Positions 16,450-24,378 of a stretch of 34,881 nt of DNA are shown piece after piece. Under the pieces are notes generated by a model. The model was not told the origin of the DNA. It worked only from the letters and a program-made list of their open reading frames with translations, and did not search any database. Numbering within the stretch: position 1 is the stretch's first letter; the number at the start of each line of letters is the position of its first letter. A program made the position numbers and the translations under genes. The DNA comes from Lachnospiraceae bacterium (lineage in GTDB: Bacteria; Bacillota; Clostridia; Lachnospirales; Lachnospiraceae), in contig JAILBQ010000120.1 in the NCBI GenBank assembly GCA_024680815.1, forward strand, positions 1-34,881, read 5' to 3'.

Positions 16450-17262
16450 TTATCCAACAGCCTTGTTAATAGTATCCTGCATCATCGCATAGCTCACAAT
16501 ACCCAGTCCGCAGAAGGTCAGAATCAGGAAGATCACATTGGAGTTAGTGGAATTAATGCCCATATTCTGCTTGATGATGTCCACCCGTTTTCCCATTTGA
16601 TACATCCAGTAGATACCGTAGATTCCGCAGGTCACCAGACTTAGCAGAAATACCATCCCGCCGGATCTGGCCTCGGTATCGCCGGCGAGGCTGTTTATTT
16701 CATCATTGAGCTTAATCATCCAGTAAATACAGTAGAAGCCGCAGGAAATAAAGCTGAATAATATACACAGTCCGATATTGCGGTTTGTCCCGCCGCCTAT
16801 TCCTCCGTAATAGCCTCCGCCCTGCTGGGCATAACCGCCCTGCTGAACATAAGTACTCTGCTGGGCGTAGCCGCCTTGCTGGGCGTAGCCGCCCTGAGTA
16901 CCGGCATAGCTTTGCTGTGAATAATCCTGCTGGTTATAGCCGCCCTGGGAAGCGTAGGGATCGGGAGTGGGTGCGTAACCCTGCTGGGGAGAATAGCCGC
17001 CTCCGGCGTATGGATCCGGAGCCGGAGCAGGACCGGGAGCCGGAGCAGGACCGGGAGCCGGAGCAGGACCGGGAGCCGGAGCAGGACCGGGAGCCGGAGC
17101 AGGACCGGGGGCCGGAGCAGGACCGGGAGCCGGAGCAGGACCGGGAGCCTGAGCGGGGCCGGGAGCCGGTTCCGCGGGAGCCGTGGCCGCAAGGGCACCT
17201 CCGCAGCTTGTGCAAAACTTCATCCCCTCCTGAAGCTGTGCACCGCAATAAGGACAAATCAT
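16450..17262 (-). CDS. Zinc-ribbon, Pro-Ala repeat, DUF4234 membrane protein
   Basis: A 270-residue modular protein. Residues 1-22 form a zinc ribbon (CPYCG and CTSCG). Residues about 30-82 are a regular PGPAPA repeat encoded by 18-bp tandem repeats. Residues 83-150 are a low-complexity Gly/Tyr/Gln segment with GGYAQQ repeats, and the C-terminal part is a DUF4234 membrane module with helices around CILFSFISCGFYCIYWM, FLLSLVTCGIYGIYWMY and VIFLILTFCGLGIVSYAM. AGGAGGAG precedes the ATG. The zinc ribbon and repeats would face the cytoplasm. Function is unknown; such proteins are common in gut Clostridia. It leads a two-gene unit with the PH-domain protein. Confidence 0.8.
   Translation of the reverse strand: MICPYCGAQLQEGMKFCTSCGGALAATAPAEPAPGPAQAPGPAPAPGPAPAPGPAPAPGPAPAPGPAPAPGPAPAPGPAPAPDPYAGGGYSPQQGYAPTPDPYASQGGYNQQDYSQQSYAGTQGGYAQQGGYAQQSTYVQQGGYAQQGGGYYGGIGGGTNRNIGLCILFSFISCGFYCIYWMIKLNDEINSLAGDTEARSGGMVFLLSLVTCGIYGIYWMYQMGKRVDIIKQNMGINSTNSNVIFLILTFCGLGIVSYAMMQDTINKAVG
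17021..17164 (-). repeat. 18-bp tandem repeat, eight copies, encoding PGPAPA units
   Basis: Seven nearly identical copies and one degenerate copy of an 18-base unit (plus strand GCCGGAGCAGGACCGGGA) lie head to tail in frame with the zinc-ribbon/DUF4234 gene, each encoding six residues. The near-identity implies recent slippage or recombination and likely copy-number variation between strains. Confidence 0.95.
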
Positions 17263-17323
17263 AACTTCTCCTCCTTTTTTTAGCTTTGCCTTTGTACAGC
17301 TGACCTGAAAAACTTATACCGGT

Positions 17324-17332
17324 ATTATAACA
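17324..17332 (-). promoter_or_regulatory. Predicted extended -10 promoter of the zinc-ribbon gene
   Basis: Read on the minus strand, TG-T-TATAAT is a perfect extended -10 element about 60 bases before the ATG at 17262. No good -35 lies at 17 bases; TTGTCG occurs at 20 bases. Extended -10 promoters can work without a strong -35. Confidence 0.4.
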
Positions 17333-17387
17333 GAACGGTCTGAAAAAAGCGACAATTACATAAAGCTGTCATTGACAGGGGGTGTCA

Positions 17388-17430
17388 CAAAAAAGAACCC
17401 GCGGAGCCGTTTTCATCCGGTTCCGCGGGT
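17388..17430 (-). terminator. Rho-independent terminator of tRNA-Thr
   Basis: On the minus strand, directly after the tRNA, a stem of ACCCGCGGA with TCCGCGGGT (17422-17430 and 17397-17405), extended by ACCG/CGGC-like pairing, is followed by TCTTTTTT. It ends the single-tRNA transcript. Confidence 0.85.
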
Positions 17431-17434
17431 ATTA

Positions 17435-17507
17435 TGCTGATGTCCAGAATCGAACTGGAGACCCCCGCACTACCAATGCGGTGCACTACCGACTGTGCTA
17501 CATCAGC
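17435..17507 (-). tRNA. tRNA-Thr (anticodon GGT)
   Basis: The minus strand folds into a full cloverleaf of 73 bases. The acceptor stem is GCTGATG with CATCAGC and discriminator A. The D-arm stem is GCAC/GTGC, the anticodon stem is CCGCA/TGCGG with loop TTGGTAG giving anticodon GGT, and the T arm is TCCAG-TTCGATT-CTGGA. The CCA end is not encoded. It has its own promoter and terminator and stands alone between the zinc-ribbon gene and the response regulator. Confidence 0.95.
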
Positions 17508-17553
17508 GCCTTTCCGGCAGGAAGCTTTGCCGCCCTTCCGCCGACGAAAGTGT

Positions 17554-17582
17554 ATTTTATCAGACATTATACCCGCTGTCAA
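17554..17582 (-). promoter_or_regulatory. Predicted sigma-A promoter of tRNA-Thr
   Basis: A consensus -35 TTGACA (17577-17582) and a -10 TAAAAT (17554-17559) with a 17-base spacer lie about 47 bases upstream of the mature tRNA 5' end on the minus strand. This is the strongest sigma-A promoter match in this part of the window. Confidence 0.75.
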
Positions 17583-17613
17583 GGGTGCCCGCTTCGGTGT
17601 ATTTTACCCCGTT

Positions 17614-18429
17614 TCAACCCAAAACTTCTATTATTTTTGCCACCAGGTCGGCTTTTTTTGCGGGCTTGATTATATATCCCTGGGGACGCAGCTCCCTGAG
17701 TGTTTCCACCACCGTGTTTTTTTCACTCATTCCCGTCAGAAAGATCACAGGTATATTCTTGTAATCGTTAAAGAGCCTCATTTTCCGCAAAACTCTGGAG
17801 CCGTTCATATCCGGCATCATATAATCCAGAAGTATCAGGTCAGGTATCTCTTTTTCCAGAAAATCAAACATATCATCGCCGGAGCGCACCAGGGTTACTT
17901 TGTAAAAATCCTTAAGCTGGCCCTTAATATTGCTCAGCTGTTCGGGATCGTCGTCCACCACAAGGATGTGTCTTTTTTCCGGCTCATCCTCATCGAAAAA
18001 AACGGCGGGTTCTTTTTCCCAGTCATCCGGTTCTCCCATATATCCGTCCTTTTTCAGCTCCTCCTCGATTTTAATAAGCTTCTGATAGAGAGAGAATATG
18101 GGAACAGGTCTTGAAAACACGGTTACCTTTTCCAGATCGGAGTATTTCATGAAAAGCTTTTCATCCTCACTGTTTGCGATCAGGATTATAAAGCATTCAT
18201 TCCGCTTTGCCGCCTCACTGAACACATTATAGGCGCGGTAATTAGCGAAGCTTTCATTTCCTACGCATATAAAGATCACTCTGGGAAACACTGTTTCCAG
18301 CAGGTCTTTAAGCTCATCCGGATCCGGCGGACAGATAGTCGTAATATAGCCTCTGTCCTTTTCGAGCCTTGCGCTTGTATCCACGGCAATATCTTTATTG
18401 TTTCCGGTAAACAGTACTTTTAATCTCAT
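17614..18429 (-). CDS. Response regulator with pseudo-receiver plus receiver domain, no output domain
   Basis: A 271-residue protein. The C-terminal half (about 153-271) is a complete receiver domain: HILVVDDDP with the acidic pocket, phospho-acceptor D202 in LILLDYMMPDMNG, the Thr of FLTGM, and K255 in IIKPAKK. The N-terminal 120 residues have a receiver-like alternating pattern (KVLFTGNN..., RVIFICVGN..., CFIILIANSE) but lack the acceptor Asp, so this is a pseudo-receiver. A charged linker joins the halves. No DNA-binding or enzymatic domain is present, so output must be through partners, like CheY/Spo0F-type proteins. It diverges from the Hpt-lipoprotein-kinase operon and is the likely final receiver of that relay. 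Confidence 0.85.
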   Translation of the reverse strand: MRLKVLFTGNNKDIAVDTSARLEKDRGYITTICPPDPDELKDLLETVFPRVIFICVGNESFANYRAYNVFSEAAKRNECFIILIANSEDEKLFMKYSDLEKVTVFSRPVPIFSLYQKLIKIEEELKKDGYMGEPDDWEKEPAVFFDEDEPEKRHILVVDDDPEQLSNIKGQLKDFYKVTLVRSGDDMFDFLEKEIPDLILLDYMMPDMNGSRVLRKMRLFNDYKNIPVIFLTGMSEKNTVVETLRELRPQGYIIKPAKKADLVAKIIEVLG

Positions 18430-18526
18430 TTACTATCCTTTGCTTCAGGATTCCGCCGTCCTTCCGGACTGATGCGGCTGACCGTGCCTTTATGTCTGAA
18501 GTCTGCATGTTCAAGTATATCATATA

Positions 18527-18544
18527 TGTTTTGCCGGCAAAACA
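18527..18544. promoter_or_regulatory. 18-bp perfect palindrome in the divergent signalling intergenic region
   Basis: TGTTTTGCC followed by GGCAAAACA is a perfect inverted repeat without spacer. It lies between the response-regulator gene and the Hpt operon, next to AT-rich promoter-like DNA on both sides. Its shape and place fit a repressor or activator operator shared by the two divergent units. No regulator with a DNA-binding domain is encoded in the island. Confidence 0.5.
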
Positions 18545-18549
18545 ATTCT

Positions 18550-18579
18550 TTGCATAATATATACACCTTATAGTACAAT
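18550..18579 (+). promoter_or_regulatory. Possible promoter of the Hpt operon
   Basis: TTGCAT (18550-18555) and TACAAT (18574-18579) are separated by 18 bases, about 80 bases upstream of the Hpt start; an overlapping TATAAT at 18579-18584 is too far from this -35. The assignment is tentative in an AT-rich stretch. The palindrome ends six bases before the -35. Confidence 0.4.
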
Positions 18580-18657
18580 ATAATAAATGACAAATCTTTT
18601 TTCGTGTTGTTGTTTACTGCGCCGGATTCCGGCAAAAAATTAACAGAGGACAAAAGA

Positions 18658-19272
18658 ATGAATTATGATATTACCTGGCTTGACAAAACGGGACTCGATA
18701 CCGTAACCGGCATTGAATACACAGGCGGGGAAGAAAAATATGTATCCGCCCTGCAGCGTTTTTATAAAAATTATGAGAAAAACAGGGCCGGCGTGGAAAA
18801 GTATTATTCGGATAAGGACTGGGAAAACTATACGATCACGGTTCATGCCTTAAAAAGCAACGCGAAAATGATAGGAGCTTCCGGTCTCGGCAGTTTGTTT
18901 GAAGAGCTGGAAATGGCTGCAAAGGCCGGCAATACGGCTGTCCTGGATGAAAAAACCTCTGCTGCCCTTTCAGCCTATGGAGATCTTATCGAAAAGCTTA
19001 AGCCCCTGGAGAATATGGGAAACGTCAGGGCGCCGGGGGAAATCTCCGCTGATGAAGCAAAAGAAATCATACATAAGCTGCTTAATGCTTTGGACGATTT
19101 TGACGATGAAGAATCCAAAGAGCTTACAATGAAGCTTTCAGGCTATCCCTTCAGGCCTGCTCAGAAAGATCTGCTGTATCAGGCCCTGGGCTCCATCGAC
19201 AACTTTCTTTATGATGAAGCTGCGGATATAATAAAAGACCTTCTGAATGTAATTGAGAGAGAGAACGTTTAA
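18658..19272 (+). CDS. Free-standing Hpt phosphotransfer protein with helical C-terminal tail
   Basis: A 204-residue cytoplasmic protein. Residues about 25-115 form an Hpt four-helix bundle with phospho-acceptor H63 in TVHALKSNAKMIGASGL, followed by LFEELEMAAKAGN and a helix ending LIEKLKPLE. Residues about 125-204 are a second helical segment (KEIIHKLLNALDDFDDEESKE and similar). Both parts match the C-terminus of the 1418-residue hybrid kinase at 29630-33886, including HALKS, EKLKPL and the tail pattern. The ATG at 18658 is chosen because AGAGGA is well placed; an upstream in-frame start would add 18 residues without support. It should shuttle phosphate between the receiver of the hybrid kinase two genes downstream and the divergent response regulator. 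Confidence 0.88.
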   Translation: MNYDITWLDKTGLDTVTGIEYTGGEEKYVSALQRFYKNYEKNRAGVEKYYSDKDWENYTITVHALKSNAKMIGASGLGSLFEELEMAAKAGNTAVLDEKTSAALSAYGDLIEKLKPLENMGNVRAPGEISADEAKEIIHKLLNALDDFDDEESKELTMKLSGYPFRPAQKDLLYQALGSIDNFLYDEAADIIKDLLNVIERENV

Positions 19273-19306
19273 CCGGAAATCTTTTCGAATCGAAAGGGGC
19301 ATAAGT

Positions 19307-20626
19307 ATGATAAGGAAATTAATCAGTGTTTTTCTTGCTTTTGTTGTTGCCGTTTCCATGACGGCCTGCGGAGGAGCGGGAGACTCATCTGACGCGGGAA
19401 AAGCGGAAAACCCCGAGGCCGAAGAAACCGGGAAAGACACGGAAAGCACCGGAGAAAAAGCAGCTCAACCGGCCGGGGAAGCCGACGGACAGACAGAGGA
19501 AGAGGCCGCTTCAGATGATTTTCATATCGGTATTGTCACCGGTTCGTTTTCACAGTCCGAGGACGACAGGCGCGGCGCCGAGGCTTTCCAGGAAAAATAC
19601 GGTGAGGATATGGTAACCCTCGCGATTTATCCCGACAATTTTACTGAGGAGCTTGAAACCACAATCCAGACCATAGTAAATCTTTCCGAAGATCCCAAAA
19701 TGAAAGCCATTATCGTAAATCAGGCTGTTGACGGAACCACTGAGGCTTTTCGTCAGATTCACGAAAAGCGGCCCGACATTCTCTGTATCGCCGGGGAGGC
19801 CTATGAGGACTTTTCCGACATAGGATCGGTGGCGGATCTTGTGGTAAACTGTGACTTTGTTAACCGGGGCTATCTTATGATACGTACGGCGCACGAGCTT
19901 GGGTGCGACACCTTTGTGCACATCTCCTTTCCCCGTCATCTTTCATATGAAACGGTGTCCAGACGTGTCGCCGTCATGAAAGAGGCCTGCGAGGAATTCG
20001 GAATGAAGTTTGCGATGGAGGAAGCCCCCGACCCCACAACCGAGGTCGGTGTTCCCGGCGCCCAGACGTTTATCCTTGAACACGTTCCCGGCTGGGTGGA
20101 AAAATACGGAAAGAATTCGGCATACTTCTGTACGAATGACGCCCACACCGAGCCTCTTATAAAGAAGCTCCTGGAATGCGGCGGATACTTTATCGAAGCG
20201 GATCTCCCCTCCCCTCTGATGGGGTATCCCGGAGCTCTTGACCTCGATCTTACAGGGGAAGCCGGTGACTTCGAGAAGATTCTTTCAAAGGTGGAAGAGG
20301 CCGTCGTGGAAAAGGGAGGAGCAGGCAGATTCGGTACCTGGGCATATTCCTACGGCTATACCGTTTCGGCAGGTCTTGCGGAGCATGCCAGAAATGTCAT
20401 TCTGGGGAAGAGTGAGCTTAACAGCATCAACGACCTTTCCACGGCGTACGGCGTTTTTTCTCCCGGCGCCCTGTGGAACGGCTCGGAATATACGGATGCC
20501 GAAACAGGAGTCACCATGGACAATACCTTCCTTATCTACCAGGATACATACATCATGGATGATCCCGGTCATTACATGGGCACCACAAAGATTGAGGTTC
20601 CGGAAAAATACTTCACTATCTATTAA
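19307..20626 (+). CDS. DUF3798-family solute-binding lipoprotein
   Basis: A 439-residue lipoprotein: signal peptide with lipobox MTA-C21, an acidic low-complexity linker to about residue 75, then a periplasmic-binding-protein-like fold beginning FHIGIVTGSFSQSEDDRRGA. The pattern of the mature part (QTIVNLSEDPKMKAIIVNQA, VADLVVNCDFVNRGYLMIRT, HISFPRHLSYETVSRR) fits the DUF3798 family (PF12683, from memory), related to sugar-binding type proteins. The ATG at 19307 is supported by AAAGGGG eight bases upstream. No ABC permease or ATPase gene is near. It sits between an Hpt protein and a sensor kinase, which suggests a ligand-presenting role for the kinase; that is inference. Confidence 0.8.
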   Translation: MIRKLISVFLAFVVAVSMTACGGAGDSSDAGKAENPEAEETGKDTESTGEKAAQPAGEADGQTEEEAASDDFHIGIVTGSFSQSEDDRRGAEAFQEKYGEDMVTLAIYPDNFTEELETTIQTIVNLSEDPKMKAIIVNQAVDGTTEAFRQIHEKRPDILCIAGEAYEDFSDIGSVADLVVNCDFVNRGYLMIRTAHELGCDTFVHISFPRHLSYETVSRRVAVMKEACEEFGMKFAMEEAPDPTTEVGVPGAQTFILEHVPGWVEKYGKNSAYFCTNDAHTEPLIKKLLECGGYFIEADLPSPLMGYPGALDLDLTGEAGDFEKILSKVEEAVVEKGGAGRFGTWAYSYGYTVSAGLAEHARNVILGKSELNSINDLSTAYGVFSPGALWNGSEYTDAETGVTMDNTFLIYQDTYIMDDPGHYMGTTKIEVPEKYFTIY

Positions 20627-20635
20627 GGAAAGCGG

Positions 20636-23029
20636 ATGGCTGAAAAAACAAACAAAACCGAACGTTCAAAGGAATACGGAATGAAGAAGCACAGTATGAT
20701 CATACCGCTGATTCTTGTATTCGTGTTTGTGGCTGTTCTGGTGGTTTATACCTCAAGACTGATGTATTCCGTTGCGGTATCAAACTCCAACGCGGTCATT
20801 GAAGACAGGATGCTGAACATCTCCTCAATGATCGAGAATCATCTGAACACCGCCGAAAACGTTTTGCATGTTACGGCCGATTCGGTGCATCATATGCTGG
20901 TGAGCGGCAGCACTCCAGCCCGGATACATGAATTTCTCGTAGACGAAACGACCAATGTGTCAGCCCAGTTCGATGAAAACTATAACGGGCTCTACGGCTA
21001 TATCATGAGTAAATATATGGACGGTCTCAACTGGGAGCCTCCGGCAGGATATGATCCGAGAAGCCGTGACTGGTATATCGTCGCGAAGCAGAACGACGGG
21101 GAGGTTGCCTTTGTGCCGCCGTACATTGACGCGCAGACCGGGAATATGATCATCTCCGTGTGCAGGATGCTTCCCGACCGGCAGAATGTCATTTCTCTCG
21201 ATGTCTATCTCAAAGGCATTCAGTCAATGATGAAGGAGCTTACCCTTAACGGAAAGGGCTACGGCTTCGTTGTCGACGAAACGGGCCTTGTCATAGCCCA
21301 CAGGGATGAGGATAAAGTAGGAACGAAGCTTACCGATGATGCAACCGGAGAGGAATATCTTAAGGCCATAAAGGAGGCCGGTTCCGGCAGCTTTTCCTAT
21401 ATCTGCGACGGAAACAAAAGCACGGTTTTTGTTAACAGCATAATGAACGGCTGGTATGTTGTGATGGTGCTGAGTAATCGCGAGCTCTACGGGGCGGTGC
21501 GCAGTCAGCTTGTCGTCACCGTTCTTATCTGTACTCTGGTCTTTATCATGATTGCCGCTTTCTACAATGTCGGACATAAAAACGAGCAGAGCTATTCAAA
21601 GCGCATGGAAGAGATGAAGCTCGAGGAACAGAAGGCGTCATATGAAAGAAAGGTGCTGGAGCTGGAAAAAGACGCGGCAAATGCCTCCAATAAGGCAAAA
21701 AGTGATTTTCTTGCCAATATGTCCCATGAAATCAGGACTCCGATGAACGCCATAATCGGCATGGACGAGATGATACTCCGCTCGTCTCCCAGCGAAGTAA
21801 TTAAAAAGTACGCTCTTGACATTCAGAGCGCGGGCAAAACGCTTTTATCAATAATCAATGACATCCTTGACTTTTCCAAAATCGAGTCGGGAAAAATGGA
21901 GCTTGTCCCTGTTGAATACAGCTTTGCTTCCGTAATGAATGATATTGTCAATATGACAATGAGGAAGGCTCAGGAAAAGGGACTCGAGTATAAGCTTAAG
22001 GTTTCGGAGGATATCCCCTCGACCCTGCTCGGAGATGAAATACGTGTCCGACAGGTTATGCTCAACCTCATCAACAACGCCATCAAATATACCCATGAGG
22101 GAAGCGTGTCCGTTGATGTGTCCTATAAAAAAGACACCGGGATGCTGGAGCTTATCGTCTCCGATACCGGTATCGGCATTAAGGATGAAGACCGGGATAA
22201 GCTTTTCGGTTCGTTTTCGCGTCTTGACGAGGAAAAAAACAGAAACATCGAAGGAACCGGGCTTGGACTTAACATCACGAGAAGGCTTGTGGGCATGATG
22301 GACGGCACGATCGAAGTGCGCAGCACCTACGGCGAGGGTACGACGTTTACGGCGGAGATGAAGCAGACCGTCGTTGACCCCACGCCCGTCGGGGATTTTG
22401 CCCAGAATCTCCTGAGAACCCAAAAGCATGCGGAGGGATACAGGCCCTCGCTGATTGCGCCGGGTGCCCGCGTTCTTATTGTTGACGATAACGACATGAA
22501 CCTCGAGGTGATCGCGGGGCTTTTGAGAGATACGCGGATAAATGTCACAACGGCGGAATCAGGGCAGGAGTGTATTGATATCCTTCAGGAGAAAACCTTT
22601 GATGCGATATTCCTGGATCAGATGATGCCCGGTATGTCCGGAGCCCGGACGCTCGCTGAGATCCGAAGCCGGAAGCTTGCCGAAAACATCCCGATCATTG
22701 CGCTTACGGCGGACGCCATTGTGGGAGCCCGTGAAAACTATATAAAGGAAGGCTTCACAGACTACCTGAGCAAGCCGGTGATGTTTGAAGCCCTGGAAGC
22801 TATACTCGCAAAATATCTGGATGAGAAGCTTATCCTCACCGAAGAGCAGTTAAAGCAGACCGAAGGCCTTAAAGAGTCCGGTGAAGAGGCTTCCGACGAA
22901 GCGCTTGTGATAGCCGTCAGCTCTTCCTCTGAGAAGCTTAAGGCTTTAAAATCCCTGTTGAAGGATAAATGCAGGGGCGTCTTTGTAAAAGACGTGGAAA
23001 GCGCTAAAAAATATCTGGCAAAAAGGTAG
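20636..23029 (+). CDS. Hybrid sensor histidine kinase: dCache, HisKA, HATPase, receiver
   Basis: A 797-residue membrane kinase. TM1 (about 20-42) and TM2 (about 289-311) bracket a dCache sensor outside the cell. It contains Y139, R144, W146, Y147, Y163, D165 and D189, spaced like the amino-acid-binding motif of dCache_1 receptors. A coiled coil leads to HisKA with H364 in [11 protein letters not shown], then HATPase_c ([28 protein letters not shown]) and a receiver starting [10 protein letters not shown] with acceptor D661 in [12 protein letters not shown] and Lys in LSKPV. The last 45 residues resemble the first half of another receiver and then stop. There is no Hpt domain; the Hpt protein two genes upstream would supply it. 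AAGGAAAG precedes the ATG, nine bases after the lipoprotein gene. Confidence 0.92.
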   Translation: MAEKTNKTERSKEYGMKKHSMIIPLILVFVFVAVLVVYTSRLMYSVAVSNSNAVIEDRMLNISSMIENHLNTAENVLHVTADSVHHMLVSGSTPARIHEFLVDETTNVSAQFDENYNGLYGYIMSKYMDGLNWEPPAGYDPRSRDWYIVAKQNDGEVAFVPPYIDAQTGNMIISVCRMLPDRQNVISLDVYLKGIQSMMKELTLNGKGYGFVVDETGLVIAHRDEDKVGTKLTDDATGEEYLKAIKEAGSGSFSYICDGNKSTVFVNSIMNGWYVVMVLSNRELYGAVRSQLVVTVLICTLVFIMIAAFYNVGHKNEQSYSKRMEEMKLEEQKASYERKVLELEKDAANASNKAKSDFLANMSHEIRTPMNAIIGMDEMILRSSPSEVIKKYALDIQSAGKTLLSIINDILDFSKIESGKMELVPVEYSFASVMNDIVNMTMRKAQEKGLEYKLKVSEDIPSTLLGDEIRVRQVMLNLINNAIKYTHEGSVSVDVSYKKDTGMLELIVSDTGIGIKDEDRDKLFGSFSRLDEEKNRNIEGTGLGLNITRRLVGMMDGTIEVRSTYGEGTTFTAEMKQTVVDPTPVGDFAQNLLRTQKHAEGYRPSLIAPGARVLIVDDNDMNLEVIAGLLRDTRINVTTAESGQECIDILQEKTFDAIFLDQMMPGMSGARTLAEIRSRKLAENIPIIALTADAIVGARENYIKEGFTDYLSKPVMFEALEAILAKYLDEKLILTEEQLKQTEGLKESGEEASDEALVIAVSSSSEKLKALKSLLKDKCRGVFVKDVESAKKYLAKR

Positions 23030-23037
23030 GGCGCGTT

Positions 23038-24378
23038 TCACATCCGGAAAACAAGATAGGAAAGCATCCCGTAATAGGGGCTGTCCGAGTGTTTTAATAC
23101 TACTGAGACATCTTTTATCACTCCGTTCTTCGCGGTTATGCGAAGCGGAGTTCTTTCATTCGCATCATTGTCTTCAGGCGGCCTTCTCAGCAAAGCAAGC
23201 AGCGCAACTCTGTCTTCCTCGTAAAAAAGCTTTTCCGGGGAACGGTTCGCAAAGTGCAGGAAATCCTCCAGGGAATCACATTCAAAGAATCTGATGAGCT
23301 CCCGGTTTCCGTAGAGAAGCTCCGGACCTCCTTTTACCGGGAGACAGACCATAAACGGAAAAGGAAGGCTGTCGGAGATTTCCTTCAGGTTGAAGCCCGC
23401 CCGGTTCTTATCGTATACAAGCATTTCGCGGCTGAAGCGCACGATCTGGGAGCGCTCCGGGGAGTCGGCGCCCTGCAGGGCAATTTCGGCAAAGCAGCAA
23501 AGCTCGGCGAAATCCGGGGAATTCTGCGGGTAAACGGCATAACCGATATGGACGGTGTAGGTGATATTTCCGTCCCCCGCAGGAAGAACGAGCTTTGCGG
23601 AAATGAAAGCATCAAGCAGATCCACCGCGTGGTCAGGGGTGGAGTTCATTATCAGGATGCAGAATTCATCCTCCGCGAAGCGGGAGATAATACAGTTATT
23701 GCCGAAAGCGCCTTTGAGCTTTGCGTGGATATCCCGGATTATGTTGTTTACCGCGTCTGTTCCGGCCTGTTTCTTAAGCTCTTCATAGTTGTTAAGGGAA
23801 AGCACCGCCACAACGGCAAGATCTCCCGAATGGTAGCGTATCCATTCATTGCAGATACGGAAGCCGTAGGAGCGCTGATACATCCCCGTCACCCAGTCAA
23901 ATTCCGAATATGCCCTGCCGATGGAAGAGCTGTTGTTCAGCCAGTTGATGTCGATAAGGAGGATGAGCGCGCGCACATTTCCTTCCTCGAGACAGAGCTG
24001 GCAGCTGGCCGCGAACTGTCTTGTGACATTGGCCGGATTGCTAAGAAGATATTCGTTATGGAAAAAATATTCCCCGTTTTCGTAACGGGTTAAAAGTATA
24101 TTGCGGTTCAGCGAAAAAACGATCTTCTCCGTGTCAGCGGAGGGAAAGATGTTTTCGGCAAACTGTTCGAGAAATTCATCATAGTTGTCGGGGTACCAGG
24201 AAAAATCGATGACGGAGCTTAAATGCTCCAGCACCGTGTTTTCCGTGACATCGACTTTGAGATAATAGTTGTGGTCTATAAAGTCCGAAAGATCCATGCC
24301 GCTGATATGATGAATCAGCGATTTGGCTGTAAGACGTATATATCCCCGGGAATCGCAGGAGGGAGCTTCGACTGTCAT
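23038..24378 (-). CDS. Degenerate GGDEF-domain protein with flanking PAS-like regions
   Basis: A 446-residue soluble protein. The centre (about 158-320) is a GGDEF-type domain: DWVTGMYQRSYGF stands where D-x-LTGLxNR is usual, and the signature reads RFAEDEF (235-239 AEDEF) instead of GGDEF. The second glycine needed for catalysis is lost, so diguanylate cyclase activity is unlikely. The regions before and after look PAS-like (about 20-150; about 335-446, with FPFMVCLPV and LLYGNRELIRFF). AAGGAG lies upstream of the ATG, which overlaps the stop of the REC-GGDEF-EAL gene by four bases, so the two are coupled. It may sense or bind nucleotides, or act as a partner of the EAL protein. Its end lies eight bases from the convergent kinase gene. 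Confidence 0.83.
   Translation of the reverse strand: MTVEAPSCDSRGYIRLTAKSLIHHISGMDLSDFIDHNYYLKVDVTENTVLEHLSSVIDFSWYPDNYDEFLEQFAENIFPSADTEKIVFSLNRNILLTRYENGEYFFHNEYLLSNPANVTRQFAASCQLCLEEGNVRALILLIDINWLNNSSSIGRAYSEFDWVTGMYQRSYGFRICNEWIRYHSGDLAVVAVLSLNNYEELKKQAGTDAVNNIIRDIHAKLKGAFGNNCIISRFAEDEFCILIMNSTPDHAVDLLDAFISAKLVLPAGDGNITYTVHIGYAVYPQNSPDFAELCCFAEIALQGADSPERSQIVRFSREMLVYDKNRAGFNLKEISDSLPFPFMVCLPVKGGPELLYGNRELIRFFECDSLEDFLHFANRSPEKLFYEEDRVALLALLRRPPEDNDANERTPLRITAKNGVIKDVSVVLKHSDSPYYGMLSYLVFRM

Noticed and set aside
17021..17164. Possible CRISPR-like array
   Set aside because: The 18-bp units are contiguous with no spacers and encode an in-frame PGPAPA repeat, so this is a coding minisatellite.
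17435..17507. tRNA-Thr as an integration site for a mobile element
   Set aside because: No integrase gene, direct repeat of the tRNA end or base-composition change was seen nearby.
17434..18114. Plus-strand open frame covering the tRNA and the response regulator
   Set aside because: It runs antisense through a perfect tRNA cloverleaf and the conserved receiver domain.
18621..18633. GCCGGATTCCGGC as a terminator for the response regulator or an operator
   Set aside because: The arms are six bases with a one-base centre, and it is not followed by a U run on a strand that needs termination.
23254..24093. A 279-codon open frame antisense to the degenerate GGDEF gene
   Set aside because: No family motif and no ribosome binding site; the minus-strand gene is coupled to its upstream partner and has a recognisable domain.
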